Below, in pieces: positions 32,790-42,168 of a DNA stretch of 58,171 bases (its first letter is position 1; the number at the start of each line of letters is the position of its first letter). Origin of the DNA: Oceanibaculum nanhaiense. Its GTDB lineage: Bacteria; Pseudomonadota; Alphaproteobacteria; Oceanibaculales; Oceanibaculaceae. Under the pieces are notes generated by a model. It was not told where the DNA came from and searched no databases. It saw only the letters and a list, made by a program, of their open reading frames with translations. The DNA lies in the NCBI RefSeq assembly GCF_002148795.1, contig NZ_MPOB01000015.1:1-58171 (forward strand), given 5' to 3'. The position numbers were made by a program, and so were the translations under genes.

Positions 32790-33577
32790 GCGACGACAGC
32801 TACGAGGTCTATGCCGTCAAATACGCGCATTTCGACCGGCCGGCCTATGAGAATTTCCTGGGCGGCGATCCGCATGATCACAACATGCCGCTGGATTATT
32901 TCGTCTGGGCCATCGTCGGCAAGCACCGCACCTTCGTGGTCGATAGCGGCTTCGAGGAAAAGACCGGCCTGGCGCGTGGCCGGATGACGACGGCGGCCCC
33001 GGCGGCCGGGCTGAAGGCCATCGGCATCGAGCCCGATGCCGTCGAGGACGTGATCATCACGCATATGCATTACGACCATGCCGGCAATCACGACCTGTTC
33101 CCCAGGGCGCGCTATCATGTGCAGGACCGGGAGATGAAGTTCTGCACCGGGCGCTGCATGTGCCATTCGACGCTGACTCATGCCTTCGAGGCCGAGGATG
33201 TGGTCGCCATGGTGCGCCGGCTGTACCAGGGCCGGGTGCAGTTCCATGACGGCTCGTCCGACATCGCGCCCGGCATTTCCGTGCATTGGGTCGGCGGCCA
33301 TACCGACGGGCTGCAGGTGGTGCGTGTGAAGACAAGGCGCGGATGGGTGGTGCTGGCGTCCGATGCGTCGCATTTCTACGCCAACATGGACCAGCAGCGC
33401 CCCTTCCCGGTGGTCTGTAATGTCGGCGACATGCTGGAGGGCTACCGCACGCTCGATGCGCTGGCGGACAGCCATGCGCATATCATTCCCGGCCATGACC
33501 CGGACGTGCTGAAGCGCTACCCGGCGGCCCGGCCCGGCCTGGAGGGCTGGGTGGTGCGGCTCGACGCCGATATGTGA
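32786..33577 (+). CDS. MBL-fold hydrolase, N-acyl-homoserine-lactonase-like
   Basis: A 263-residue metallo-beta-lactamase-fold enzyme. Metal ligands are visible in H93-x-H95-x-D97-H98 (THMHYDHAGN), the later GGHTDG His, Asp of ASDASHFY, and His of IPGHDPD. It resembles the AiiA/AttM-like lactonase subfamily. Coupled to a hydroxyacid dehydrogenase in a catabolic cluster, it more probably opens a sugar-acid or other metabolic lactone than a quorum signal, but this is inference. It has no signal peptide and is cytoplasmic. It ends 241 bases before the next operon. Confidence 0.85.
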   Translation: MSDDSYEVYAVKYAHFDRPAYENFLGGDPHDHNMPLDYFVWAIVGKHRTFVVDSGFEEKTGLARGRMTTAAPAAGLKAIGIEPDAVEDVIITHMHYDHAGNHDLFPRARYHVQDREMKFCTGRCMCHSTLTHAFEAEDVVAMVRRLYQGRVQFHDGSSDIAPGISVHWVGGHTDGLQVVRVKTRRGWVVLASDASHFYANMDQQRPFPVVCNVGDMLEGYRTLDALADSHAHIIPGHDPDVLKRYPAARPGLEGWVVRLDADM

Positions 33578-33730
33578 TCCGTTTGCGCCGCAGTTGCGGA
33601 GTGTCCTGAAGCGGGGCTGGCCATCGGCCGGACACCGACCATGGACACACGCCCCATGAAATCTCCTGGTTTCCGGTCCGGTGAAAGCGGTATAGAGCCG
33701 CCCGGTCTTTTGGCGTGCGACGCCCCTCGG

Positions 33731-33774
33731 TTGACAAGCCAGCGCCCTATGGCGTAGCGATGTAAGCGTTTACA
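33731..33774 (+). promoter_or_regulatory. Promoter with LacI-type operator, site D (TGTAAGCGTTTACA)
   Basis: TTGACA (33731-33736) is followed 17 bases later by GTAGCG and then by the near-palindrome TGTAAGCGTTTACA (33761-33774; one arm mismatch). The arrangement parallels the promoter at 37030-37076. It precedes the enolase-superfamily/udh operon by 44 bases, with GGGAGG before the start. A probable site of the LacI regulator encoded at 35812-36846. Confidence 0.75.
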
Positions 33775-33818
33775 AATTCGGTCCCCATAAGGCCGGACCG
33801 CTATCCGAGGGAGGTCCC

Positions 33819-34967
33819 ATGAGCAAGATTGAGCAGGTTTCCTGCACCGTTGCGCGCGTCCCGCTGGACACGGCGACGGCGTTTTCCACCCGCATGGTCC
33901 ATGACCGGCATTACCTGCTGGTGAAGGTGCGCACCGATGACGGAATCGAGGGTATCGGCTTCTGCTATGTCGGCAGCGCGGCGGGCCGGCTGGGGCAGAT
34001 CGCGGTGGAAGATCTGCTGGGGCCCATCGTGGTCGGCAAGGACCCGCTGACGGTCGAGAAGATCTGGAAGGACATGTACCAGGAATCGCTGCTGCAGGGC
34101 CGTATGGGCACGGTCATGCGCGCGCTCTCGGCGATTGACGTGGCGATCTGGGACCGCAACGCGCGGGCCGCCGGCCTGCCACTCTGGCAGTATCTCGGCG
34201 GATCGGCCGACAAGACTGTGCCGGCCTATGCCAGCGGCGGCTATTACCTGGAGGGCAAGACCCCCGCCATGCTGGGCGAGGAGGTGGCGGGCTATGTCGC
34301 CAAGGGCTTCAAGGCGGTGAAGATCAAGGTCGGCCGGCTCGATCCGAGGGGCGAAGAGGAGCGTATTGCCGCCGCGCGCTCTGCCATCGGCGACGATGTG
34401 CTGCTGATGCTCGACGCCAACAACGCCTGGGAAGATCTGCCGACCGCGCTGGAGTATATGCGCCGCTACGAGCCCTACGATCCGTACTGGATCGAGGAGC
34501 CGTTCAGCCCGGACGACATCGACAATCATGCAAGGCTCGCGGCGCGCACGCCGGTGACCGTGGCGACCGGCGAGATCGAATATGGCCGCTGGCGGCACAA
34601 GGAGCTGCTGGAGAAGGGCGCCGCCGGCATCCTGCAGACCGATGCGCTGGTCTGCGGCGGCATCAGCGAGTTCCGCCGCATCGCGGCGCTTGCCGCCGGC
34701 TATGGCGTGAAGATCTGCCCGCACTGGTTCCACGATCTGCATATCCATCTGGTGGCCTCCTCGTCGAACGGGCAGTTCGTGGAGTTCTTCCTCGATGACA
34801 AGGTGCTGAACTTCCGCCGTCTGGTCGGCCGCCAGCTGGAATTCGACAAGGGCAATCTGAAACTGCCGACGGAACCGGGTATCGGCTTTGACTTTGATGA
34901 ACAGGCTGTCGCCAAATATGGCAGCGGCTGGGTGGGCGTCGGCCATAACAGCGCCCGGGCCGCTTAA
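33819..34967 (+). CDS. Mandelate racemase/muconate-lactonizing family enzyme
   Basis: A 382-residue enolase-superfamily enzyme with complete machinery: K168-x-K170 (AVKIKVGR), metal ligands D199 (MLDANNAW), E226 (WIEEPF) and E252 (ATGEIEYG), D275 in LQTDALVCGG and H302 in CPHWFHD as the His-Asp acid/base dyad. This puts it in the mandelate-racemase subgroup, whose members act on sugar acids (aldarate dehydratases, galactarolactone cycloisomerase). Co-transcription with a uronate-dehydrogenase-like gene favours an aldarate or aldarolactone substrate, but this is inference. It is controlled by operator site D. Confidence 0.92.
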   Translation: MSKIEQVSCTVARVPLDTATAFSTRMVHDRHYLLVKVRTDDGIEGIGFCYVGSAAGRLGQIAVEDLLGPIVVGKDPLTVEKIWKDMYQESLLQGRMGTVMRALSAIDVAIWDRNARAAGLPLWQYLGGSADKTVPAYASGGYYLEGKTPAMLGEEVAGYVAKGFKAVKIKVGRLDPRGEEERIAAARSAIGDDVLLMLDANNAWEDLPTALEYMRRYEPYDPYWIEEPFSPDDIDNHARLAARTPVTVATGEIEYGRWRHKELLEKGAAGILQTDALVCGGISEFRRIAALAAGYGVKICPHWFHDLHIHLVASSSNGQFVEFFLDDKVLNFRRLVGRQLEFDKGNLKLPTEPGIGFDFDEQAVAKYGSGWVGVGHNSARAA

Positions 34968-34993
34968 GGAACAAGCTACCGAAGGAGGACGAT

Positions 34994-35806
34994 ATGCACC
35001 GCATCCTGATCACCGGCGCCGCCGGTTCTATCGGAACCGTGCTGCGCGAGGGGCTGCGCGGGCGCTATCCGGTTGTCCGGGTGACGGACCGCGCGGCGCT
35101 GGGGGCGGCGCAGCCGGGCGAGGAAGTGATGGAAGGCCTCGACCTCGCCGACCTCGATGGCCTGGAAGCGGCGATGCAGGGTGTCGATGCGGTCGTCCAC
35201 CTGGCCGGTACGCCGGTTGAGCAGCCCTGGGAGCCGATCCTCGCCAACAACATCATCGGTCTCCACAACACCTATGAGGCGGCGCGGCGGCAGGGCGTGA
35301 AGCGCATCGTCTTCGCCAGCTCCAACCACACGATCGGCTTTCATCCGCGCGGCCGGCATATCGACGAGACCGTGCCGCCGCGACCGGATGGGCGTTATGG
35401 CGTCTCCAAGGTGTTTGGCGAGGCGATGGGGCGGCTCTATGCCGACAAGCACGGGATGGAGATCATCAATCTGCGCATCGGTTCCTTCCAGCCGAAGCCG
35501 AAGAATGTGCGCATGCTGAACACCTGGCTCAGCCATCGCGACTGCGTGCATCTGGTCGATGTCTGCCTGCGGGCGGCGGGCATCCATTTCGAAATCATCT
35601 ATGGCGTGTCCGCCAACAGCCGCAACAAGTGGCATGACAGCCTCGCCGCGCGCATCGGCTACAGGCCACAGGACAATGCGGAGGAGTATGCGGCGGAAAT
35701 CCTGGCGGCGATGAAGCCGGAGGATGAGAAGCTGACCGAGCGGATGTTCCATGGCGGCGAATATTGCGCCATGGAATTCGACGGCGATCTGGCGAAGATC
35801 GGGTAG
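34994..35806 (+). CDS. udh: NAD-dependent uronate-dehydrogenase-like epimerase/dehydratase
   Basis: A 270-residue extended-SDR protein: N-terminal ITGAAGSIG dinucleotide motif, FASSNHTIGFHPRG (~residues 109-122) and catalytic YGVSK (~135-139), all shared with bacterial uronate dehydrogenases, which are about 265 residues and oxidise galacturonate or glucuronate to the aldarolactone. The closing GGEYCAMEF also fits. AAGGAGG precedes ATG 34994, 26 bases after the enolase-superfamily gene. The pairing of Udh with an MR-subgroup enzyme recalls the oxidative hexuronate path of Agrobacterium (Udh plus Gci), though the later enzymes are not present here. Confidence 0.78.
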   Translation: MHRILITGAAGSIGTVLREGLRGRYPVVRVTDRAALGAAQPGEEVMEGLDLADLDGLEAAMQGVDAVVHLAGTPVEQPWEPILANNIIGLHNTYEAARRQGVKRIVFASSNHTIGFHPRGRHIDETVPPRPDGRYGVSKVFGEAMGRLYADKHGMEIINLRIGSFQPKPKNVRMLNTWLSHRDCVHLVDVCLRAAGIHFEIIYGVSANSRNKWHDSLAARIGYRPQDNAEEYAAEILAAMKPEDEKLTERMFHGGEYCAMEFDGDLAKIG

Positions 35807-35811
35807 GCTGC

Positions 35812-36846
35812 CTAGGACTGCCCTGCCGCCATCCGTGCCGGGACGGTCCTGACACGCGCCGTTGAATCGCGCAGCACCAGATTGGCCTCCAGCTCGGTCT
35901 TCATCGGCATGGCGCGGCCCTCGATGCAGCCCAACAGATAATCGGCAACGCGCACGCCGATCTCCTCCACCGGCACATGCACGGTGGTGAGTGTGGGGTC
36001 GAGATGGCGGACGATCTCCAGATCGTCATAGCCGGCGACCGAGACCTCGCCCGGCACGGCGATGCCCATGGTGCGCAGTTCGAACAATGCACCGATGGCC
36101 AAAGCATCGGCGGTGCCACAGATCGCCGTTATCTGCGGGTGGGCGCGCATCAGCGCGCGGGCGGCGCTGCGCCCGTCAGCCAGCCTGTGCGGCACCTCGA
36201 TGATGCGGCTCTTCGGCTGGTCGACGCCATAGGATTTCAGGCAGGCCAGCATGCCCCGCAGGCGCGCGGCAATGCGGTCATTCAGCCGGGTCGGGCTGGT
36301 GACGATGCCGACATCGCGGTGCCCCAGCTCCATCAGATGGCGCATCAGCTCCCAGGCGCTGCGGTAATTGTCGAAACCGATGCAGGGATGTTCGTTGTCG
36401 GGGTCGTACTGATAGCTGTTCACATAGGGGATGCCGCGCCCCTGCAGCAGCGCATAGATGCGCGGATCATGCTGCTGGCCGACCAGTTGCACCCCGTCCA
36501 CGCCACGTTCGATCAGCGACCGCACGGCTTCGATCTCCTTGCTCGCATCATATTGCGTGGTGGCGATCAGCAGCTGGTAGCCATATTCCTGCAGCCGCTG
36601 CTGCAGCCGCTCGACACCGCTGGCGAAGATGCCGATGCCGATGGTCGGCACCACAGATCCGATGGAGTAGGAGCGCCGAGAGGCCAGCGCCCGGGCGGCG
36701 CCGTCGCGCACATAGCCCAGCTCCTCCATCGCCAGTGTTACCTTCTCGCGGATGCGGGCACTCACCTTATCCGGGTGGTTCAGCACGCGGGAAACGGAGG
36801 CAGTCGAAACGCCTGCACGTTTCGCAACATCGCTAAGCTGGGCCAT
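35812..36846 (-). CDS. LacI-family transcriptional regulator (regulator 2)
   Basis: A 344-residue LacI/GalR repressor: N-terminal LSDVAKRAGVSTASVSRVLNHPDKVS helix-turn-helix, GYVRDGAARALASRRSYSIGSVVP hinge, then the sugar-binding-type domain (AICGTADALAIGALFELRTMGIAVPGEVSVAGYDDLE). Its own promoter region carries the weak site CGTAAGCGCTTTCC (36853), and the divergent ABC operon has the perfect TGTAAGCGCTTACA (37063). It probably also acts at 33761 and 43755. The inducer would be a product of the imported carbohydrate. It is convergent with udh, 5 bases apart. Confidence 0.92.
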   Translation of the reverse strand: MAQLSDVAKRAGVSTASVSRVLNHPDKVSARIREKVTLAMEELGYVRDGAARALASRRSYSIGSVVPTIGIGIFASGVERLQQRLQEYGYQLLIATTQYDASKEIEAVRSLIERGVDGVQLVGQQHDPRIYALLQGRGIPYVNSYQYDPDNEHPCIGFDNYRSAWELMRHLMELGHRDVGIVTSPTRLNDRIAARLRGMLACLKSYGVDQPKSRIIEVPHRLADGRSAARALMRAHPQITAICGTADALAIGALFELRTMGIAVPGEVSVAGYDDLEIVRHLDPTLTTVHVPVEEIGVRVADYLLGCIEGRAMPMKTELEANLVLRDSTARVRTVPARMAAGQS

Positions 36847-36852
36847 GCAATC

Positions 36853-36866
36853 CGTAAGCGCTTTCC
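36853..36866. promoter_or_regulatory. LacI-type operator, site E (weak, autoregulatory)
   Basis: CGTAAGCGCTTTCC keeps the GTAAGCGCTT core of the perfect site at 37063 but mismatches at the outer arms. Its position directly upstream of the lacI-2 start codon suggests autoregulation. Confidence 0.5.
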
Positions 36867-37062
36867 ATGCCTAAAACACTGTCATCAATCTATCGCAAGG
36901 GATTGGACAAGGCGACTTTTTTGTGCGCTGCGATAAGGGACGGCCTCTGAATTCGGCGGCTGGCAGCGGTTCCCGGCACATCGGTGTCGGATCGAATGTT
37001 GCTTATTTAGAAAAATAAGGCCCATCGTCTTGACAGTGCGCTCTGTCATCTTCTAGCGTCAC

Positions 37063-37076
37063 TGTAAGCGCTTACA
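37063..37076. promoter_or_regulatory. LacI-type operator, site F (TGTAAGCGCTTACA)
   Basis: A perfect 14-base palindrome at the expected transcription start of the ABC importer operon, the strongest member of the regulator-2 operator set. Confidence 0.82.
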
Positions 37077-37226
37077 AAAAATAACAGTCAGCCATCTTGG
37101 CTGGCCATAGCGAAAAGCGCCCCCGAAGCGACGGCGTCCCAAAAATCAGAACAGGCGGGCGTCGCAGGTGCGGAACCGCAGAAGGCGGAACGGGCCGCAT
37201 ATAACGGATCCTTAGGGAGGAACCAC

Positions 37227-38537
37227 ATGTCGGTAGGAAAGATGCTGAAAGGCACGCTGTCCGCAATTGCGGTTAGCGCGGTTGCCTTGGCCATCTCGGC
37301 CGTAACCCCGGCGCAGGCCGAGGTCAAGGAACTGAAGATCGGTTACATGAAGAACCCGATCCTCGAAGCCAGTGTCGATATCATGGACAAATGGGCCAAG
37401 AAGAACGGGGTCAAGCTGGTCAAGATCCCGATGGCCTATTCGATCTTCCAGGAGAAGGTGACCGCCACGCTCACCTCTGGAAACGACCAGTTCGATATCA
37501 TCTGGCACAATGACGATTGGGGCCAGCTCTGGATCAAGTGGATGGCCCGCATGGACGATGTGAAGGGCATGGACCGGGTCTCCAAGCACCCGCTCGATGC
37601 CTTTTATGATGAAGATGGCAAGGTCAGCGCCGTTCCGGCCGCGCATACCGTGGGCACCTTCTTCTACCGCACCGATCTGGTGAAGCCGGAAGAAGTTCCG
37701 ACCACCTGGGCCGAGCTGGTTTCCGTCAGCCAGCGTCTGCAGAAGGAAGGCAAGGTGAAGTGGGGCTATGTCGGTGGCATGGCCATGAACAACACCTGGT
37801 TCTCGCTGTGGTGGACCATGTGGGGCAACAAGTGCGACATCTTCCTGCCGCTCTGGGAACGCGACAACAAGAAGCTGAACGCGGCGGGCTGGAAACCGGC
37901 CCTGACCGAGCCCTGCACCAAGGAATATGTCGAATTCTGGTGGGATGCTCTCTACACCCACAAGATCAGCCCGGAGGCGATGACCTCCTATACACGTGAC
38001 GAGGCGAACGCCATCTTTATGGCCGGCGACGCCGCCTTCACGCTGGTTGATTCGACGCATTTCGGCGATTTCAACAGCCCCAAGAAGTCACGGATCGCCG
38101 GCAAGGTCGGCATGGCCCCGCAGCCGATGGGGCCGCGCGCCGACAAGCCGTTTGCCTGGAATGAAATCTGGGGCTGGGGCATTCCCAAGGGCGTGCCGGC
38201 GGACCGCCAGAAGCTGGCCAAGGAGATGCTTGGCGCCATGCTGACCGATATGGAAGGCCAGAAGGCGATGTGGGACGCGACCGGCGGCCCGCCCCCGAGC
38301 ATGGATGCCTGGGAGATCCTGTCCAAGGATGACAAGGTGTTCGCCGATCTGAAGAATGCCGTGTTTGACCAGAATATCGGGACGCATTCGGCCTATTACT
38401 TCCCGGCCTGGCCGGCGGTTCACAAGGCCTATTCCGATGTCATGATCGGTGCCTTGAAGGGCAAGCGCGAGGATATCCCGAAGGCGATGGAAGCCGGGAT
38501 GGATGCCGTCCACAAAGCCGCCAACAGCGGTCAGTAA
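37227..38537 (+). CDS. Carbohydrate ABC transporter substrate-binding protein
   Basis: A 436-residue extracellular solute-binding protein of the family-1 (maltose/multiple-sugar) type. Residues 1-31 are a Sec signal ending TPAQA; the mature part has NDQFDIIWHNDDWGQLW, AVPAAHTVGTFFYRTDLVKP and NAIFMAGDAAFTLVDSTHFGDF, the hinge and ligand-cleft segments of the family. GGGAGG precedes ATG 37227. It is the first gene of the importer operon (SBP, two permeases, ATPase, MaoC). The ligand is probably a sugar, sugar acid or polyol; the regulon link to udh suggests a uronate-type compound, which is inference. Confidence 0.92.
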   Translation: MSVGKMLKGTLSAIAVSAVALAISAVTPAQAEVKELKIGYMKNPILEASVDIMDKWAKKNGVKLVKIPMAYSIFQEKVTATLTSGNDQFDIIWHNDDWGQLWIKWMARMDDVKGMDRVSKHPLDAFYDEDGKVSAVPAAHTVGTFFYRTDLVKPEEVPTTWAELVSVSQRLQKEGKVKWGYVGGMAMNNTWFSLWWTMWGNKCDIFLPLWERDNKKLNAAGWKPALTEPCTKEYVEFWWDALYTHKISPEAMTSYTRDEANAIFMAGDAAFTLVDSTHFGDFNSPKKSRIAGKVGMAPQPMGPRADKPFAWNEIWGWGIPKGVPADRQKLAKEMLGAMLTDMEGQKAMWDATGGPPPSMDAWEILSKDDKVFADLKNAVFDQNIGTHSAYYFPAWPAVHKAYSDVMIGALKGKREDIPKAMEAGMDAVHKAANSGQ

Positions 38538-38541
38538 GTCA

Positions 38542-39510
38542 ATGTCGACGGATGTTAAATCCGCCATGGGATCCCCGGGGCCAGACAAGGCCCCGGGGAA
38601 ACCCGGCAAAAGCTTCGCCTTGCGCTGGCTGGCGCTGAACGAAAAGACCCGTTTCAGCCTGCTGCTGCTGGCACCGTCCGGGATCATGCTGGTCCTGTTC
38701 CAGATCGTGCCGATCCTGATCGGCGCCAATGCCAGCTTTCGCGACTGGTCGCTGTACGATCCGCAGCGCACCTGGGTCGGGCTGCAGCATTACATCTACA
38801 TCCTGACCGACCCCAATTTCCTGTATCTGGTGCTGCCCAATACGCTGCTGCTGATGTTCAGTTCTGTCAGCATCGGCCTAGTCCTGGGGCTGGCACTGGC
38901 GCATATGCTGAACAAGCATTTCTTCGGCCATGCCATCGTGCAGACCGTGATCCTGCTGCCGCTGATGGTGGCGCCGGTCATCGCCTCAATGATGATGCGC
39001 TGGATTTTCAACGATCAGTTCGGCGTGGTCGCTGCCGTCATAGACGCGCTCGGCTTCGGGCAGATCGCCTGGCTGTCGGACCGCTGGCCCAGCTTCGCCA
39101 TCATCGTCTTCACCGATGTCTGGCTGTGGACGCCGTGGTTCACCATCCTGCTGCTGGCCGGGCTGCGCAGCCTGCCGAAGGAGCCCTACGAGGCGGCCGC
39201 CATCGATGCCGCCAGCAAATGGCGCGTCTTCACCCATGTCACCCTGCCGATGATGCGTCCCATCATGGCGGTGTGCATCGTCATCCGCTCGATCGACTGT
39301 TTCCGGACCTTCGACCAGGTCTGGGTGATCAGCGGCGGCGGGCCGGCGCGTCAGACCGAGGTGTTCAGCATCTACGCCTATACCGAGGCCTTCGTGTACC
39401 TGAATTTCGGGCGCGGCACGGCCGCGGCGATCATCGGTGCCATCATCATCGGTACGCTGGGCTGGGGGCTTTACAAACTTCTCAACCGTTTCATGGAGGT
39501 GTCGCGATGA
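38542..39510 (+). CDS. Carbohydrate ABC permease 1 (MalF/UgpA-like)
   Basis: A 322-residue permease with six membrane helices after a ~40-residue cytoplasmic lead. The EAA loop is EPYEAAAIDAASKWRVFTHVTLPMMRP (~residues 214-240), which docks the ATPase. Start chosen at ATG 38542, 4 bases after the SBP stop; an upstream in-frame ATG at 38503 lies inside the SBP gene. It pairs with permease 2, overlapping it by 4 bases (ATGA). Confidence 0.92.
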   Translation: MSTDVKSAMGSPGPDKAPGKPGKSFALRWLALNEKTRFSLLLLAPSGIMLVLFQIVPILIGANASFRDWSLYDPQRTWVGLQHYIYILTDPNFLYLVLPNTLLLMFSSVSIGLVLGLALAHMLNKHFFGHAIVQTVILLPLMVAPVIASMMMRWIFNDQFGVVAAVIDALGFGQIAWLSDRWPSFAIIVFTDVWLWTPWFTILLLAGLRSLPKEPYEAAAIDAASKWRVFTHVTLPMMRPIMAVCIVIRSIDCFRTFDQVWVISGGGPARQTEVFSIYAYTEAFVYLNFGRGTAAAIIGAIIIGTLGWGLYKLLNRFMEVSR

Positions 39511-40367
39511 GCGTCGCCACCGATACCGGCTACACCCCGCCAAAGCGCGGCAGTTTCCTGGACGCGCTGGCGCCGGGTGGCAAGCGGGCCTTCTTCCTGC
39601 TCAGCGTGCTGGGTGTGCTGCTGATCTTCGCCTTTCCGGTGTTCTGGCTGGTGCTGACCTCGATGCGGCCTGCCTGGGGCGTCTATTACGTGCATCGCGG
39701 GCTGGAATTCACGCTGGGCAACTATCTGGAGGTGCTGGAGCAGGAGGTGGTGGTCCATGCCTTCTTCAACAGCTTCGTCATCGCCACGCTGTCCACCTTC
39801 TTCTCGCTGACGGTGACGGTGACCAGCGGCTACATGCTGTCGCGTTTCACCGGCAAGCTGGCGAATGCCTGGTTCGGCACGATCTACATCTTCCGCACCA
39901 TCCCCTACATCACCTGGGTGCTGCCGCTGTATTTCGTCACCCAGTGGTGGGGCATCTTCGATACCTATCTCGGCCTGCTGCTGCCGCATATCGCGGTGCA
40001 TATCTGTTTCTTCTCCTGGCTGATGAAGGGCTTTTTCGACGGCATCGACCCGTCGATGGAATCGGCGGCGCTGATCGATGGCTGCACCCGCTGGGGCGCC
40101 TTCCTGCGCGTTGCCCTGCCCTCGGCGCTGCCGGGCATCGCGGCGCTCAGCATCCTGTGCTGGCTGTGGACCTGGAACGAATTCCTGTTCGCGCTGATCC
40201 TGACCAGCCACAACACGCCGATGATCACCGTGGTGATGGCGCAGTTCGTCAGCGAGCTGGGCACCGAGTGGAACCTGATGAGCGCCACCGCCGTGATGGC
40301 GATGGTGCCGGCGCTGATCGTTGCGATCTTCGGACAGAAATACGTGGTGCGCGGCCTGAAGGTCTGA
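39507..40367 (+). CDS. Carbohydrate ABC permease 2 (MalG/UgpE-like)
   Basis: A 286-residue permease with six membrane helices. The N-terminal segment ends in FPVFWLVLTSMRP, as usual for MalG-type subunits, and the EAA-type loop is MESAALIDGCTRWGAFLRVALPSALPG (~residues 183-209). Start at ATG 39507 overlaps the stop of permease 1, with ATGGAGG upstream. It completes the heterodimeric translocation pore with permease 1. Confidence 0.93.
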   Translation: MSVATDTGYTPPKRGSFLDALAPGGKRAFFLLSVLGVLLIFAFPVFWLVLTSMRPAWGVYYVHRGLEFTLGNYLEVLEQEVVVHAFFNSFVIATLSTFFSLTVTVTSGYMLSRFTGKLANAWFGTIYIFRTIPYITWVLPLYFVTQWWGIFDTYLGLLLPHIAVHICFFSWLMKGFFDGIDPSMESAALIDGCTRWGAFLRVALPSALPGIAALSILCWLWTWNEFLFALILTSHNTPMITVVMAQFVSELGTEWNLMSATAVMAMVPALIVAIFGQKYVVRGLKV

Positions 40368-40405
40368 CGCGCTCTCAAAACAACTTCGAAAGCGGATAAC
40401 GCGAT

Positions 40406-41551
<1,146 letters not shown>

Positions 41552-41563
41552 AGGAGGCCGGCA

Positions 41564-42016
41564 ATGGGCGATTTCTACGTAAAGCCGGGCGACGAGGTCT
41601 GCTTCTCCAAGACGGTGGGGGAGAGTGACGTCTATCTGTTCGCCGGCATCACCGGCGATCTTTCCGGCAATCATGTGAATGAGGAACTGATGCGCAAGTC
41701 GAGCTATGGGCGGCGTATCGCCCATGGCGCGCTGATGGTGGGGTTCATGTCCACCGCCTCGACGATGATGATCGATCTGGCCGGCAGCACCGGCGGCGAC
41801 GAGACGGCAGTGTCGCTGGGCTATGACCGTATCCGCTTCCTGGCGCCGGTGTTCATCGGCGACACGATCACGGTCACTTACCGCATTGCGGCCGTGGATG
41901 CAGCGCGCCGCCGCTCCACCTCCGACATCTCGATCACCAACCAGCAGGGCGAGCTGGTGGCGGTCGGCAACCACATCCTGAAATGGGTCGCCAACGCCGT
42001 TAAGGCCGCGGAGTGA
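41564..42016 (+). CDS. MaoC-family (hot-dog) dehydratase
   Basis: A 150-residue single hot-dog domain of the R-specific enoyl-CoA hydratase family: FAGITGDLSGNHVNEELMRKSSYGRRIAHGALMVGFMST (~residues 27-65) has the catalytic Asp...His/Asn arrangement and the GRRIAHG stretch, then RFLAPVFIGDTITV. Such proteins hydrate or dehydrate 2-enoyl-CoA compounds. Its place directly behind the ABC ATPase links sugar import to CoA-ester chemistry. A terminator follows. Confidence 0.9.
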   Translation: MGDFYVKPGDEVCFSKTVGESDVYLFAGITGDLSGNHVNEELMRKSSYGRRIAHGALMVGFMSTASTMMIDLAGSTGGDETAVSLGYDRIRFLAPVFIGDTITVTYRIAAVDAARRRSTSDISITNQQGELVAVGNHILKWVANAVKAAE

Positions 42017-42114
42017 CCCTGCGAAGCTGCCGTATCATGACCGGGTCCATGTCTGCGAACGTCGCTACTGCATATCCCACGGTCACCAACCCTGGCGGCA
42101 GCCTTGCCTCCCTG

Positions 42115-42161
42115 CTCTCCCTGTCCGGGGCTTCGGCGCCGGGCGGGGAGAGGTTTCTTTT
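42115..42161 (+). terminator. Rho-independent terminator after the ABC/MaoC operon
   Basis: CTCTCCCTGTCCGG (42115-42128) pairs with CCGGGCGGGGAGAG (42139-42152), including two G-T wobbles, around a ~10-base loop, and is followed by GTTTCTTTT. It lies between the convergent MaoC and enoyl-CoA hydratase genes. Confidence 0.85.
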
Positions 42162-42168
42162 CAGAGTT

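Larger units (their letters stand above)
36847..37226. promoter_or_regulatory. Divergent promoter region of lacI-2 and the carbohydrate ABC operon
   Basis: A 380-base non-coding gap. On the left is a weak operator, CGTAAGCGCTTTCC (36853-36866), 7 bases before the lacI-2 start. On the right is a plausible sigma-70 promoter: TTGACA (37030-37035), a 17-base spacer and CTAGCG, with the perfect operator at 37063-37076 over the expected transcription start. The remaining ~150 bases to ATG 37227 form a long untranslated leader ending in AGGGAGG. No gene is seen. Confidence 0.75.

Noticed and set aside
32786-33577. A quorum-quenching N-acyl-homoserine lactonase
   Set aside because: The fold and motifs fit lactonases in general, but the overlap with a hydroxyacid dehydrogenase in a catabolic regulon makes a metabolic lactone more likely. 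Signal degradation is not supported by context.
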